DNA of 64,000 nt from Lumbricus terrestris (Eukaryota > Annelida > Clitellata > Crassiclitellata > Lumbricidae), in NCBI GenBank assembly GCA_949752735.1, contig OX457037.1:12018358-12082357 (forward strand), read 5' to 3'. Of the stretch, positions 1-11,412 are shown piece after piece. Under the pieces are notes generated by a model that made no database searches, was not told the origin of the DNA, and worked only from the letters and a program-made list of their open reading frames with translations. The stretch's first letter is position 1; the number at the start of each line of letters is the position of its first letter. The position numbers and the translations under genes were made by a program.

Positions 1-889
1 TATCCACTATCTCGATTACAGTTTGCTTCTAGATGAAGCGCAACTGCAGAGCGCATGTCTTCAACGGATTTCCTTGAATGCAAAAGCCATTCTCAGTGGA
101 ACAGAGATTTTGACCGCATCTAGACTGGCAATGGAAGCTATCCTTGAAGGAAAAACTATCCCAGTAAGAGAATCGGTCATTTATGAGGCCACTGTTAGAT
201 GGGCAAAGCATCAACTTCTGCTTGCTAAACCAGAAGAAGATCCAACTGTCTTGCAGATCCGAGAGGCACTTGGTGACCTACTCTACAAGATTCGCTTTCC
301 ACTTATGACACTATCTGAATTTGCTGAGATTAGTTCTGCGAATGATCTGCTGACAGCAGATGAGAAAGAATCAATCTACTACTTCTTAGCGACAAAGAAG
401 ATTGGCCATCAACTGAAGTTTCCGATTATGCAGAGAATCAGTGAGGAAATCTGCGTGGATCGAGCAGGTAGCAGTAAAACTATTGAATGGCAAGCAGTTG
501 AACAGGTGGATGCAATTAATTTCACCACCAATCGGGACATTATACTAACTGGCATTGTTTTGTATGCGGGATACCATGGGCGTGGATATGAAGTTGCTGT
601 GGAAATCTTGCAAGCCACCAATTCTATGTCTAAGACGAGAGCTACAATTCCGTACTCTAAGGATGCTATCATGTTTAGAATCACGTTGGATGACCCAGTA
701 GTCATTAAAGCTGGAGATATTTATTCTGTAAAGACTCTGCCTTATGGTGTCATCGGCCATTATTGCTCTCTGTGTGAAGTGGTATGCACCACAGGAACAG
801 TGACATTTACCTTTTCCAAACACTCAGAATCAAGATGGACTTCTGAGACTTCCGGCCAAATTCCACGATTGTATTTTTGTATTCCATGA
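1..889 (+). CDS. BTB-BACK-PHR protein, copy 1, 3' terminal exon (partial)
   Basis: This is the end of a coding region that begins outside the window. The frame starts at base 2 (base 1 is the last base of a codon) and stops with TGA at 887-889, giving about 295 residues. The first half is helical and matches a BACK domain. The second half, from about 'AVEQVDAINFTT' through 'LTGIVLYAGYHGRGYEV' to 'SGQIPRLYFCIP', is a PHR domain (PAM/Highwire/RPM-1 type) in the order found in BTBD1/2/3/6-like proteins. Such proteins are known as CUL3 ubiquitin-ligase substrate adaptors; that role is inferred here from family. The BTB exon is not in the window. The sequence is closely similar to the paralogue at 11413-12441, from which the frame and missing start were deduced. 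No disruption is seen in the visible part. The exact BTBD subfamily cannot be fixed. Confidence 0.88.
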   Translation, partial: IHYLDYSLLLDEAQLQSACLQRISLNAKAILSGTEILTASRLAMEAILEGKTIPVRESVIYEATVRWAKHQLLLAKPEEDPTVLQIREALGDLLYKIRFPLMTLSEFAEISSANDLLTADEKESIYYFLATKKIGHQLKFPIMQRISEEICVDRAGSSKTIEWQAVEQVDAINFTTNRDIILTGIVLYAGYHGRGYEVAVEILQATNSMSKTRATIPYSKDAIMFRITLDDPVVIKAGDIYSVKTLPYGVIGHYCSLCEVVCTTGTVTFTFSKHSESRWTSETSGQIPRLYFCIP

Positions 890-979
890 AGTTTTCAGTT
901 TCTTGTAACAGGCATAATTTTCACAATGACTCTATCGTGGTGACTACACAGAGCATTTATAATACACAACCGTTATCAT

Positions 980-1330
980 TTTAGACTGACATTTCTGCAA
1001 TATGTAAAGTAATTTATTTCGTGAGACCTAACTTCCATTAAAGCTTTATTATAGCGACTGCTCAGAACTTTTACGGAGCTATTGGCATAGGCGAATGACA
1101 TTTCTGCATTTTGTAAAATAGATATTTATTTCATGAACTTCAATTTCATAATGACTTTACTATAGTGACTGCTCGGCACTTTTGCGGGGCTATTGTCATA
1201 AGCGACTGACAATTTTGCAATTTGTAAAATAAATATTTATTTCATGAACTTAAATTATTTTCATAACGGCTTTATTATAGTGACCGCTCAGCACTTTTAC
1301 GGAGCTGTTGTCATAGTTTCATGAGCTTTC
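980..1330 (+). repeat. Tandem ~111-bp repeat in 3' flank/3' UTR of BTB copy 1
   Basis: About three units, each with 'gacatttctgca', a 'tatttatttcatgaactt' block and 'cttttacggagctattg'. A possible poly(A) signal AATAAA lies at 1228-1233 within one unit. Copy 2 of the gene has only about one and a half units at 12525-12660, so the array expanded or contracted after gene duplication. Confidence 0.75.
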
Positions 1331-2144
1331 TCTAAGTTGTAACGCAATTATTTAAAGAGATTTCAATTCTTGTTTGCAGAGCGCACAGATGGAATAGAAT
1401 CCTCAAATCAATTTTATGCCCTGACTGGGATTTGGATCCACAATCTCTCAGTTGACAGTCTACCATACGAACCATTATAGGCCTATAGATCACTATTGTA
1501 TACCAAAATCACTGATTAATTCGTGCCCGAAATTTATCAGACTGAAATTGGCTAGCAGGTTGTTGGTCTGTGCCCCTGTTACGGAAAGCGGGTAATCTGT
1601 CGCTTTAGCTTTCTAACTTATGCTCCACTGCATGGGTCTTAGCGGTGGTGGTACTGTTGTACACAGGTTGAAATAATCAAAAGAATTCATGCCATAAAAT
1701 AGCAGTAGGATTTATTAAAATAAGTTTTGCTTGAATATAATTGGAATCGCTGAAAAGAGTCTTGCTGATATTGGAGCTAGAATGCTAGATTGATTAACTA
1801 TAATAGTTATTTAAATAACCTAGAGGATGAATTGATAAAAGTTCAAATATTAGGATTGATGAGCGAATTCTTGCCTAAATTAAGTTGGAGCTGGATTGAT
1901 GAAAAGAATTCGTGAAAAATGGAAGTCGGACTGATGAAAAATAATTTTTCTGCGCAAGGAGAATAAATTGGAACATTAAAACGGTAGATTACGGAGAAAG
2001 TCATAGATTGTTGTGTTCTAAAGCCCAACTGAACACCAAGCCTTACTCGAGCATTTACGCGTAAAAAGTTCTGCATTGGATTGGTGAGCCCAAGATTTAT
2101 GATCAAGTCGTTGATATCTTTTACATGCAGGTTAGAAAAGTAGA
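1331..2144. other. Gene-free flank; last part shared with BTB copy 2
   Basis: No credible coding sequence. About 1840-1960 holds degenerate 'ggattgatgaaaa' repeats like those at 5210-5440. From about 1978 the sequence aligns with 12707 onward (shared 'aaaacggtagattacg', 'caagccttact'), showing that the tandem gene duplication included the downstream flank. Confidence 0.6.
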
Positions 2145-2152
2145 CCTACCGG

Positions 2153-2301
2153 CATGGGCGGAGTTTATCAGGGGCTAGAGGGCTAGACCCCCAAAAAGAC
2201 CCAAATTATTTTTTTTACCGTGCAAATGGTATCTTTTCCCGGGCTTAGCCCCCTCCCCCCAAGAAGGCCCCTCCAAGAACGGGAACCAAACTCCACCCAT
2301 G
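2153..2301. mobile_element. hAT-type MITE, 149 bp, with 8-bp TSD
   Basis: Inverted termini CATGGGCGGAGTTT and AAACTCCACCCATG. The 8-bp direct repeat cctaccgg occurs on both sides (2145-2152 and 2302-2309). An 8-bp duplication is typical of the hAT superfamily. The same family occurs at 62223-62614. BTB copy 2 lacks the insertion at the matching place near 12890. Confidence 0.85.
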
Positions 2302-2309
2302 CCTACCGG

Positions 2310-2761
2310 TGTAAATTAAGGTTTCAGATTACCCCCTCCTAAACATTACCCCCTTGCAAACTGTAAATTGCATCAATCATCGAATTTATTGCACTAAAAA
2401 TATCAAAAAATTCATCCCGCTTCTTGTTTTGGTCTGAAGATTTTCATCCGTCATCCCACTTCGTGGTTTCTTATCAATATTTTCATCTGTAACTAAAATA
2501 CTATTCGCCGCTGAAGTTTACATGGAGAAAATGGCTTCGAGGCTATTATTTTTTTCGGCTCAAAATATTGATAGCAAACCACGAAGTGGGATGACGGATG
2601 AAAATCTTCAGACCAAAACAAGAAGCGGGATGAATTTTTTGATATTTTTAGTGCAATAAATGCGATGATTGATGCAAATCTAGTTTCCGGGGGGTAATCT
2701 GAAACCGGTTTCAAGTTACCGGGGGGTAATGTTTAGGAGGGGGTAATTTGAAACCTTTACA
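2310..2761. mobile_element. Foldback/MITE with ~190-bp inverted arms
   Basis: The left arm (about 2320-2510) and right arm (about 2560-2757) are near-perfect reverse complements; for example 'cgcttcttgttttggtctga' recurs inverted. Ends are TGTAAA and TTTACA, flanked on both sides by ccgg (2306-2309 and 2762-2765), either a 4-bp duplication or part of the termini. C-rich tracts 'attaccccc' lie near the ends. The right arm has an extra partial end duplication around 2688-2728. There is no coding capacity. It sits directly against the MITE at 2153-2301, so it is nested in a repeatedly hit site. Confidence 0.8.
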
Positions 2762-2765
2762 CCGG

Positions 2766-2885
2766 TATAGGCCATAGGTTCCCTCAGCTCGGAAATTGTA
2801 ATCTGTCTCTCCGGCGTCCTTCTCGCTCCTATAGTAGACCTACAGGCTATGGCCTAGGCCTACTGTGTTCTGCATAATGATCAAT
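2766..2885. other. Continuation of duplicated 3' flank of BTB copy 1
   Basis: After the two nested insertions the sequence resumes as 'tataggccataggttcc' and aligns with 12899-13020 next to BTB copy 2, including 'tctccagcgtc'-like text and 'gtgttctgc'. This shows that 2145-2765 is inserted DNA. Confidence 0.7.
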
Positions 2886-5024
2886 GTACCCCGTACCCCT
2901 AAAAGTGATGTATCCCTGGGTATTTGCCATCTGCCCCGTCGGCGGGCCTGCGCTTTGGCCGTCCGTCAAACAGTGGTTCGTCCTCGTCCCTCCAAACCTG
3001 GATCCTCCCCCACCAAGCAGGGGACTAGATTTAAACACTAGGCCTACTCCACGTAAACCAGCAAATTAATAAATCTATGTATAGATACACCCACAGACAG
3101 CAATAGCTATATTTACGATATTTGAAGCCATCCCGTAGCCTATAACGTACGCTCTTCAAACAACCATTTGGTTGATCTATACGTACGGCACTAGGCCTAA
3201 CACTCATCAGGCTTTCGCTCAAAAGTATGGGTATCAAGTACTTCCATATCTGTTGACAGGTCCGCCGACAGAAATTGCGGACCCATGGGAAGGACAGTCA
3301 CGGGTCCTAAACTATCTTTAGGCTAAAGCAAATAGAAATAACAAGAGTGTGGGTATCCGAATGCATGATAATGTGTAAGCCTATGTTATTATGATTTTAA
3401 TGATTTAATCGATTCTTAATGATAGCCCTATTATTAAGAATTAAATTTTCAACTTCATGGTAATCATACAAATGCATCTTTTCTGGATTTAACCGCCATG
3501 GAGCAAATCGTTTATAATATCCTCGTAGTTCAATGATTTTGCAAGATCATATTCAATTGCAGGAGTTGCAAGTTCATTCAGTCTGTCTTACTTCATAACA
3601 GATAGTTTTAATTTACTCGAGTTTGCTGAAAGATCCTTCAGCTTCCGCAACAATCACACGTTCTGATGTCAGAGTGCCAACATTCAAAACCAAGTCTTAT
3701 CGGTTCATATAATTTCTGTATTTTCGTAAGTTTTATTTATTTTGTATAAACACCACAAACATCTTTTTCATCCATTCGGTTATGTTCATTAAACGCGTTT
3801 AATTCACTAGAATCAACCGAGGTGAATGAAAGAAATTTATCACTTAAATTTGCTTACTTTAAGCAGCTTATGATTGAAATCGGGCAACGCAAACAGTTAC
3901 AGTTATGAGACAGTAATATTAGGCTACGTCTAAAACGGCATAAATCAAAAGCTTTGTAGGCCTACACGGCGACAATTAAGTGATTATAGGTTGGGCCCGC
4001 CGCCGTCCACAATCAACTTATGAAAAGTATTGCGCTAACTGGCCCGTCTGAACGGAACAAACTTCCGAACTTTATACGCCGCAAATAATCTTATTTGTCT
4101 AAGATTTGTAAATTATAATGAATAGACCTTCCAGTGACGCGCTTTCGTGCAAGATTGTTTTTTGTTTATGCGCGTTATAGGCTAAATGGCAATTTAATAA
4201 TTATAATATTAATGATAAAAATAATAGTCTTGTCATGTCAATCGCCGACGGTTGGCCACATGCATGGACTATGGCTCTCCACTGCCGTTTATCGCGTGCA
4301 GCGGCGAGGAGATGAGATCCGGAAAGGTGAGACCAATTATAGTAGTTCTATTAATAACATTATAACAGAATAATAATAAAACAATAATAAAATAATAATG
4401 AAAGTTTATTATACTTCCTGTTATACTGATGTTATTTGTTGAAGATATTAAAAGGTATATTAATTTTTAAAAATGAAAATAATAATAAAATTATGATCAT
4501 TCTTGCCCAAGCTTTCTTATAGCTCCCGGGCCCCTGGGCATTTCCCCCTCCCCCTCTCGGCGGGCGTGGCTGTTGAGGTACATGTGCAGTTTACCTAAAA
4601 CTCACCTCTTTAAACAGCTGCTGACAAGGGGTCAATTCTTGGTTTCTTTACGGTCATAATATTATGTGTACCCACTTACAATATTATTGATGATTTACAC
4701 CACAGTATAGATTTGTGTTTTTACAAAGATTCGTCTAAATTTATAGTCATAGGCCGAGGCTTTTACGGGGGTTTTTCTGGGTATATACGTCGATGCCATT
4801 ATCTACTTGATTGATTTTCTTATATTATCGTCGACCGACCGAAACGCTGATTGTTACAACGACGGCGTTATTAATTTATACTGTGGCGATAGGGTTCTAC
4901 TTTTAAAATAAGATTTGAATTCTTAACTGCAGCTAAAACAACAATTTGTTATCTACAATATAACACACGCTTAAAGCGTGTATACAAAGATGAGGTAAGT
5001 TCTTGTAAGAACTTAAGAAGTTTT
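2886..5024. other. Gene-free AT-rich sequence
   Basis: No exon with credible junctions and no recognisable protein was found on either strand. Several TAGGCCTA motifs and short AT-rich simple runs (about 4360-4500) occur. Confidence 0.5.
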
Positions 5025-5547
5025 GGTTAAACTGATTTAGGCTGATAAATTATTTCCGTTTTCAATATTCCGTAGTTTAGGCTGATAAATTAAGAAACAC
5101 CACCAATCATGAATATAGCGCGCCATACAACGCGCTATTCCAATTTCCGAGCATTCGCAACCGGAAGTAGCAATATAAACTGAAAACGCGAGAAGAAAAA
5201 TTGCAGTATATAAATGAAAGCTGGATTGACGAAAAAAGTTTAAGTAACGGAAGCTGGATGAAGACCTTTTACAGGTGAAATGGAGGCTGGATTGACGAAA
5301 AAACGTTTAAGTAACGGAAGCTGGATGAAGGTTCTTCTGCAGGTGAAATAGAAGCTGGATTGACGAAAAACGCAAGAGAAATGGAAGCTGGTTAAAGACA
5401 TTTTTGTAGTTGAAATGGAAGCTGGATTGAACCTGGCGATCCAGAAATTACTTGTATATACATTTTGCACCCTCGGATAATGTCAAAATAATTTATCAGC
5501 CTAAAATACGGTACAAAAAATTTATCAGCCTAAACTACGGTTTAACC
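5025..5547. mobile_element. Candidate inverted-repeat element, 523 bp
   Basis: The ends are GGTTAAAC and GTTTAACC. Just inside each end are two directly repeated blocks containing 'tttaggctgataaatt', inverted at the other side ('aatttatcagcctaaa'). The interior (about 5210-5440) has three copies of a roughly 73-bp unit containing 'gaagctggattgacgaaaaa'. No clear target duplication was found, so the limits are approximate. Confidence 0.5.
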
Positions 5548-5970
5548 GAAGTTTTAGTCAGTAGCCTGCATGAAATACAGTAGGTCTTGGTTGATATTTG
5601 ATAGTAATGACAGCTCGAAATGAGGTTGCCGGGTTGGCAACTCTTGATTTCGCCATTCCGGGACGCCCACCGTTGTTACATGTTTAACGACACTGCCATA
5701 TCGAAGACACTAGATACGACATTATACCAATTTACACTGTCCACATGCATTTTACACTGTCCACATTATTGTATAGGACTAAAATCGTGAAAATGAGCAC
5801 GTCATCTCTCAAAAAAACATTAGCACGAACTAACGGTTTAGCCTACACAGGACACAATATGTTACTTAGTGTCAGTGGTTTGTAAGGTTTTCAAGACTTG
5901 AAACCAGCGCTGTCCAACATTCGATGTTCAGCCAACAACGTTAGGTTTAATAGAGCTCAGAACGTAAAAT

Positions 5971-5972
<2 letters not shown>

Positions 5973-6025
<53 letters not shown>

Positions 6026-6028
6026 TAA
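5973..6028. repeat. (TA)n microsatellite
   Basis: Nearly uninterrupted TA dinucleotides. Confidence 0.95.
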
Positions 6029-6044
6029 AATAGACTTTCTTTTA

Positions 6045-6300
6045 TCTAGGGGTCCGACCGAACTCCGTCGCTGTTTAGACTCTGCCAGTGCGAGTACCAA
6101 GCCTGGATAAAGGAGGAGGGCGGCACTATAATCATCTCTGATAATTATGGCACTGTCGTTAAACAGTAGCAAGCCTGAAGGGGTCCGAACTCCGGTACTG
6201 CTCGTACTTTGGCAGTGTCTGTCGAGTCTGGAGAAAAGAGAATGACGACACTAATCATCCTTGATATGACACAGCACCATTAGACAGCAACAAACCAAGT
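6045..6300 (+). repeat. Two tandem copies of a dispersed ~120-bp repeat
   Basis: Both copies contain 'actc(c)g-ctg-c(g)agtac', 'gtctggagaaa/gcctggataaa' and a purine-rich 'ggaggaggg' or equivalent, then 'cactaatcatc'. Relatives are at 23578-23660 (minus), 38452-38540 and 39205-39345. No terminal repeats or coding capacity were identified, so the class is unknown. Confidence 0.65.
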
Positions 6301-6310
6301 GGACCACAGC

Positions 6311-7931
6311 CAGTGTTTAATCTAGTCCCCCGACCCTGGGGGGGGAATTGAGGTTTCTGGGGGGGAGACAATTGAGCGTCCGAAGGACGCTCATGATATG
6401 CGTAGCGTCGAGACCAGAAGGGGAGGGGTATGGGGAGGGGATGTGCCCCTCCCCACCAGAAAGTTTTTGAATTTTCAAATTGCAATGACAGCATTTTAAG
6501 GTGTCATCTTAACAAAATAGCTGTACTTTTTCAGTAACCCATTAGAAAATGTTTGAATTTCCAAATTGCAATGGCGGCATTTAAGGTGTCATCTTAACAA
6601 AATATAGCTGTACTTTTTCAGTACCCATTAGAAAATTTTTGAATTTCCAAATTGCAATGGCAGCATTTTAAAGTGTCATCTTTAAAAAAAAAATAGCTGT
6701 ACTTTTTCAGTGACCCATTAGAAACTTTTTGAATTTCCACATTGCAATGGCAGCATTTTAAGGGGTCATCTTAACAAAATAGCTGCACTTTTTCAGTGAC
6801 CCATTAGAAACTTTTTGAATTTCCACATTGGAATGGCAGCATTTTAAGGGGTCATCTTAACAAAATAGCTGTACTTTTTCAGTGACCCATTAGACAATTT
6901 TGGAAGTTCCACATTGCAATGATAGAATTTTAAGGTGTTATCTTAACAAAATAGCTGTACTTTTTTAGTGACCCATTAGAAACTTTTTGAATTTCCACAT
7001 TGCAATGGTACACTTTGAAGATGCCATTTTTAACAAAATAACTCCATTATTTCAGTACTGATATAAAGTTTTTTAGGATTTCAATATATATATATAATTA
7101 TAATTACAATAAAAAACATCTTTATGTATCGAGATCAGCAGCTCAGTTCTGCTGTTGCTGGGTTATTCTAATGAATAACTGCAGACGTGATTATATAAGC
7201 TGACTTTTAAGCACTTTAATCAGCTTATCCCTGTTTCCCAATATGATCCTGAATTGCTTACCACGATACACTTTCAGAAATCATATGGTACACAAATCAA
7301 CCAAGAACTAATAAACTACCGGTACCAAAATCAAGAAGCCATGTGTAGTAATGATGTTGTTTTACTAGGTGTTCAAATAATAGGACCAAAACATTTTGAA
7401 ATTCGACAGTTTAAAATTTGAAGGATAGCACTGGATTGAAGCCATTCAGTTGTGCAAAAATAGTATATGTACATAATATAAATTCATTTTAGCAGGATTG
7501 TGTCATATATTATAGTAAATAATTACTACAACCATATAGTAGTAAATAATATTACGGTATATTATTATAACAGTTGATGTAATGCAATGATGTAAACAGC
7601 ACCTAGAAACTATTATCATTTTGACAAATTGTTCTGGACGGGATGTCATCTTTGTTTTTAGTTAAGAAAAATAGTGTTTATAGCCTACAAATATATACAG
7701 TAAGTTATACTCATTGCAACATGATAGTATCATATATTATAGTAATAAATAATGTCATTATAATCATATATAATAATAAATAATATTACGGTATATTATA
7801 ACACTTCATGTAAAACAATGATGAAAACAGTAACTAAAAACCAATATCATTTCGTCAAATTTTTCTGGGGGGGGAAATGTCAATCCTGGGGGGGGAACTT
7901 TCCCCCCCAGAGACGCCTAGATTAAACACTG
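6311..7931. mobile_element. Non-autonomous DNA element, 1621 bp, 9-bp TSD
   Basis: Inverted termini CAGTGTTTAATCTAG and CTAGATTAAACACTG. The direct repeat gaccacagc flanks both sides (6302-6310 and 7932-7940). G/C runs ('ctggggggg') lie just inside each end. The interior holds an 86-bp tandem array (6457-7058) and a duplicated ~230-bp AT-rich segment (about 7480-7640 and 7725-7870). No transposase frame. A 9-bp duplication would suit Mutator-like elements; an 8-bp hAT duplication plus one chance match is the alternative. Confidence 0.8.
6457..7058. repeat. ~86-bp tandem repeat, about 7 units, inside the 6311-7931 element
   Basis: Units share 'ttgaatttccacattgcaat', 'cagcattttaagg' and 'aaaatagctgtactttttca'. 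Confidence 0.85.
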
Positions 7932-7940
7932 GACCACAGC

Positions 7941-8506
7941 AGGGAAGGGAAGGGGAGGCTAACTCCGGTGGAAACGTCTATACTTCCAGTCAACCTCTGG
8001 GGTTTCTGCTTGGATAGCCGGTCGCCATCCGCGTGGCTTGTCTTGAAAGTTGAACCCCAAAGCTAAGGATAATTTACGCGCTTGTGTATAATATATAACT
8101 ATATAAACACTGTTCCCGGGGGAAAGGGACCATTTTACAAATATAAATCTAAATAGTAAATATTCATTGATTTTTGAAATTCAAACACTGTTTTAATCAT
8201 GACATATATATCAAGAAATTTTTAATTTTATGAAAGGTGCTCTATGAAAAATTACAGGCTCCCAGTTAAGCTCTTATGTGTAGGTCCAGCTGAAAATCTA
8301 AAGGAAACTTCAGTAAAGTAAATTATTATTTTCTTTATTAGGCTACTCCACGTGCAAACGCACAATGGGACATAAACCATCGTTATAATACATCGAAGTA
8401 CTAAGTGGTAATAAAATGTACAAATTAAATTGCATAATTAATGGATATAATTATCATGCACCTACTGCTTAATGGTAATGTTCCCCAGGATGTTTTATAT
8501 TTAATC
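7941..8506. other. Gene-free sequence
   Basis: Nothing recognisable; AT-rich, no coding signal. Confidence 0.5.
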
Positions 8507-9471
8507 TAGGGCTGCTGATTTAATCACGTTAACGCGTGCGATTAACGCGTTAAAAAAAATTGCGATTAAAATTTTTAACGCATTAATCGTACGCGTTAAT
8601 TAGATCTGATTAAAATGGAATCAAAGGCAGGAAAAACTCGCTTTAAACGGAAGGCTCATACTTAAAACTAGTGATACATTCTTTGGCAAATATTCCCAAA
8701 AAGAATTTGAGTATTATCCTAGCAATTCTTTGCTCAATTATCGCCTGCATGCGAACCAAAACATGCGTTAAAGGCTAACGATGAGTCGTCGACATCAGCC
8801 TGTCCACTAAGATTGTTTCCTCTTTCCTCACTCCGTCAGATATCAGACTACGTTGGTTGAACTCCATGAGATGGGAAGACCAATGGATTTCAGGTTTCAA
8901 ATGATAAATGTTCACAGAAGGACAACTGAGACGAGGTTTGGCAAGAACCGCAACCTCTTGTGAAAAATTGTGACTAAATAATGAGGTTCAACAGTAGACC
9001 TACTAGGCCTATTGTTAATTAATAAGAGCATCCCTTGAACCGACCAATGTAAATAAACTGGTCTGCTTATACAATTGGCTGAATAAATAATTAATCTTAG
9101 GCTTATAGTCAGAAAACGGTTGTCTAATTTCACATTTAGGCCTATGTCATTTTAATTAAAGGTGGCTCAAATGAAAAGAAATTAACGGATTTTGAGCAGT
9201 TGACAGTGTTTCAATTCTGTCTGTCATACAAAACTGCTCAATAAACTAAATGCAGAAATTCAATAGGCCCTAAGCCAAAGGTTATTAAATATGTTTGCAA
9301 TAGAAAGAATGCAATTAGTCATTAATATTTTGTGCTTCAGGGGTCCTTAAAAATAGTAAGATTAATATATTTAAAGGAAATGTATTGCGATTAATTTGCA
9401 GTTAATTGCGATTAAAAAAATTAATCGCGCGATTAATTTCGAATAAAATTTTTAATCGAACAACAGCCCTA
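8507..9471. mobile_element. Non-autonomous hAT-type element, 965 bp, 8-bp TSD
   Basis: Termini are TAGGGCTG and CAGCCCTA, with subterminal 'gcgattaa / ttaatcgc' repeats on both sides. The 8-bp direct repeat atttaatc flanks it at 8499-8506 and 9472-9479. No transposase frame. The right end lies 35 bp before the BTB exon 1 acceptor (exon starts 9507), so this is an intronic or promoter-proximal insertion. Confidence 0.85.
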
Positions 9472-9506
9472 ATTTAATCCTATTAATAATGCTTTTGTTC
9501 GTTCAG

Positions 9507-9787
9507 ATCATGACAACACGAGGGGAGAATGGATGGCAATCGGAGAAAACTGTGGAGGAGGGCATTCGGTACATGTTAGATAACAAAATCGGAACGGATG
9601 TCTCTATAGAAGTTGGACCACCAGATGGCGAAACTGTCACGTTCCGTGCACATAAGTTCCTTCTCATTTCGCGCAGTGAAGTCTTTGAGGGAATGTTCTC
9701 AAGTGGAATGATCGAGTGCAGCGTTGATGCTGAGGCAAAGATCCGCATTGAAGACATTGATGCTGATATCTTCAAAGAGGTCCTGGA
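9507..9787 (+). CDS. BTB-BACK-PHR protein, copy 2, exon 1 (BTB domain)
   Basis: A pyrimidine-rich acceptor ('gcttttgttcgttcag') ends at 9506. The ATG at 9510 is taken as the start, giving 92 codons plus two bases before a strong GTAAGT donor at 9788. An ATG at 9489 is in frame but would lie in the intron. The peptide is the N-terminal part of a BTB/POZ domain: 'GTDVSIEVGPPDG', 'FRAHKFLLISRSEVFEGMF' and 'IRIEDIDADIFKEVL' are the typical dimerisation-core elements. Splicing to 11413 restores 'EVLD-YLYCES', which matches BTBD family continuity. Any 5' UTR exon must lie upstream of the transposon at 8507-9471. In relatives the BTB domain binds CUL3; this is inferred here. Confidence 0.85.
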
Positions 9788-11412
9788 GTAAGTTAAACAT
9801 AGATCTTCAGCTGTATTCTCTGGGCTGCAGTTTCTTAATGAGCTCATTGACTACCCCAATTTAGCACAAAGTAATTATAGTCTCCAAGCCTGGAAAAGGA
9901 GTATAATAATTATATGGTGTAATGATAATGCTAAACACCCATAGGGCCATGAGGTGTTATAATGATAATTAGAGACTATCACTACAGTTCCATGCTCCAG
10001 GTGGTTTATATAGAAAATAGCATACGTAAGAGAGTGATGGCTAAAAACAATGTTATTTTTCATGTGGCCTGTACCTGGATGAGAGTGTAGGACATTAACC
10101 GCCAGGACAAACCCAGGACAAAATCCCCAGGCAACCACACACCCCATTTAGCCTAAGGCATTATCCCCCCTGTACATTAATACCCTGCACTGTGAAAAAG
10201 TATATTTCTGTAGTTGATTGATGAAACACAATTGTCCAGTTCTGTGTTCTTGGGTTAACTTAAGGCTGACCAGCAGAAGCTTGCTGACACACGAACCGAC
10301 ACACGGCTAGGATAAATTTATGAGTTAGTATACATGTGTTATGAACTTCAACTTAGCGCTGAAGCCTATGTACACTGCTCAGATTAAATTGTTCTGGTAT
10401 ATCCGCCTTATGAAATATTAGTAAATACGAATTTCTCTTTGAGCAGAAACAGCTCTGCAAATTTGTATGAGTTGGTGAGAGCAATTTTCGTATGTTTTAA
10501 CTTGTTTTCTGTTAATTATGTTGTCTGTCATGTATTAATATAATAACTAGTACTTTTAAATTTGACATATAGAATATATATATATAACTAGCTGGGGTAC
10601 CCGGCGTTGCCCGGGAAATTTAGGATTCGATCCGCTCCGGCCACAACCCCACCACACAACACCCCACCACACTGCGACCTCTATACCAGTACGCCACCGG
10701 AGAAATTTGGGTTTGACGAAAATTTCCACCCCATCCCACCCCCACCCCACCCCCTCCACCCCAACCCCCTCCCACCCCACCACTACCACCCCACCCTACC
10801 TCCCACTCCATCCCCCTCCAACCCACCCCTCCACCCCACCTCAACCCACTCCCTCACCCCACCCCCCACCCCATCCCTCGACCCCTACGCCACCCCACCC
10901 CACCACCTCCACCTCTCACCTCCATCCCACCCCTCCACTCGACTTTAGACACCTCAAAAATGGTTAAAATTACTGCATTTATACGTGGCAAGCGAATGAA
11001 AATTGTTAGCGAAAATCAGTGTTTTTGACCCCCCCGCACCCTGGCCCCCCTGGTGGTGGAGATTTGCCAAACACTGATCCGGGGGGTTCTGATGGACCTC
11101 TATCTAGGAAAAAAAAATCAAAAAATAGCTGCGTTTTTTTGAAAAAAATTTGGGGGGTTTCGCCCCCACCCTGGCCCCCATGGTGGTAGAGAATCGCCAA
11201 CCCCTCGCCTTTGCGTCTCGTGCCGAGACCTACACAGTAGTGAAGGTTTGGAGTGAAAAGCTCAAAAACTGTGAGCGTGCATTCTGGACAAAGTCAGATA
11301 CATACATACATACATACAAACATACAAACATAGTCACATCCTTCCTTATAGATATAGATGTATATTATATGAAACCTTCAGCTAAGCGCATTTTTGTGAT
11401 TTATGTTTGCAG
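9788..11412 (+). other. Intron of BTB copy 2
   Basis: GTAAGT donor and 'ttatgtttgcag' acceptor. The intron joins phase 2 to phase 2 correctly and contains a retroposon and C-rich low-complexity DNA. Confidence 0.85.
10590..11340 (+). mobile_element. Retroposon fragment with (CATA)n tail
   Basis: It begins with 'ctggggtacccggcgttgcc', a sequence type widespread in animal retroposons, and ends in 'catacatacatacaaacata'. The interior has a (CCACC)n-like tract (10640-10950) and two similar 'ccaccctggccccc' blocks. No RT domain is left. Family assignment is uncertain and the 5' limit is approximate. Confidence 0.5.
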
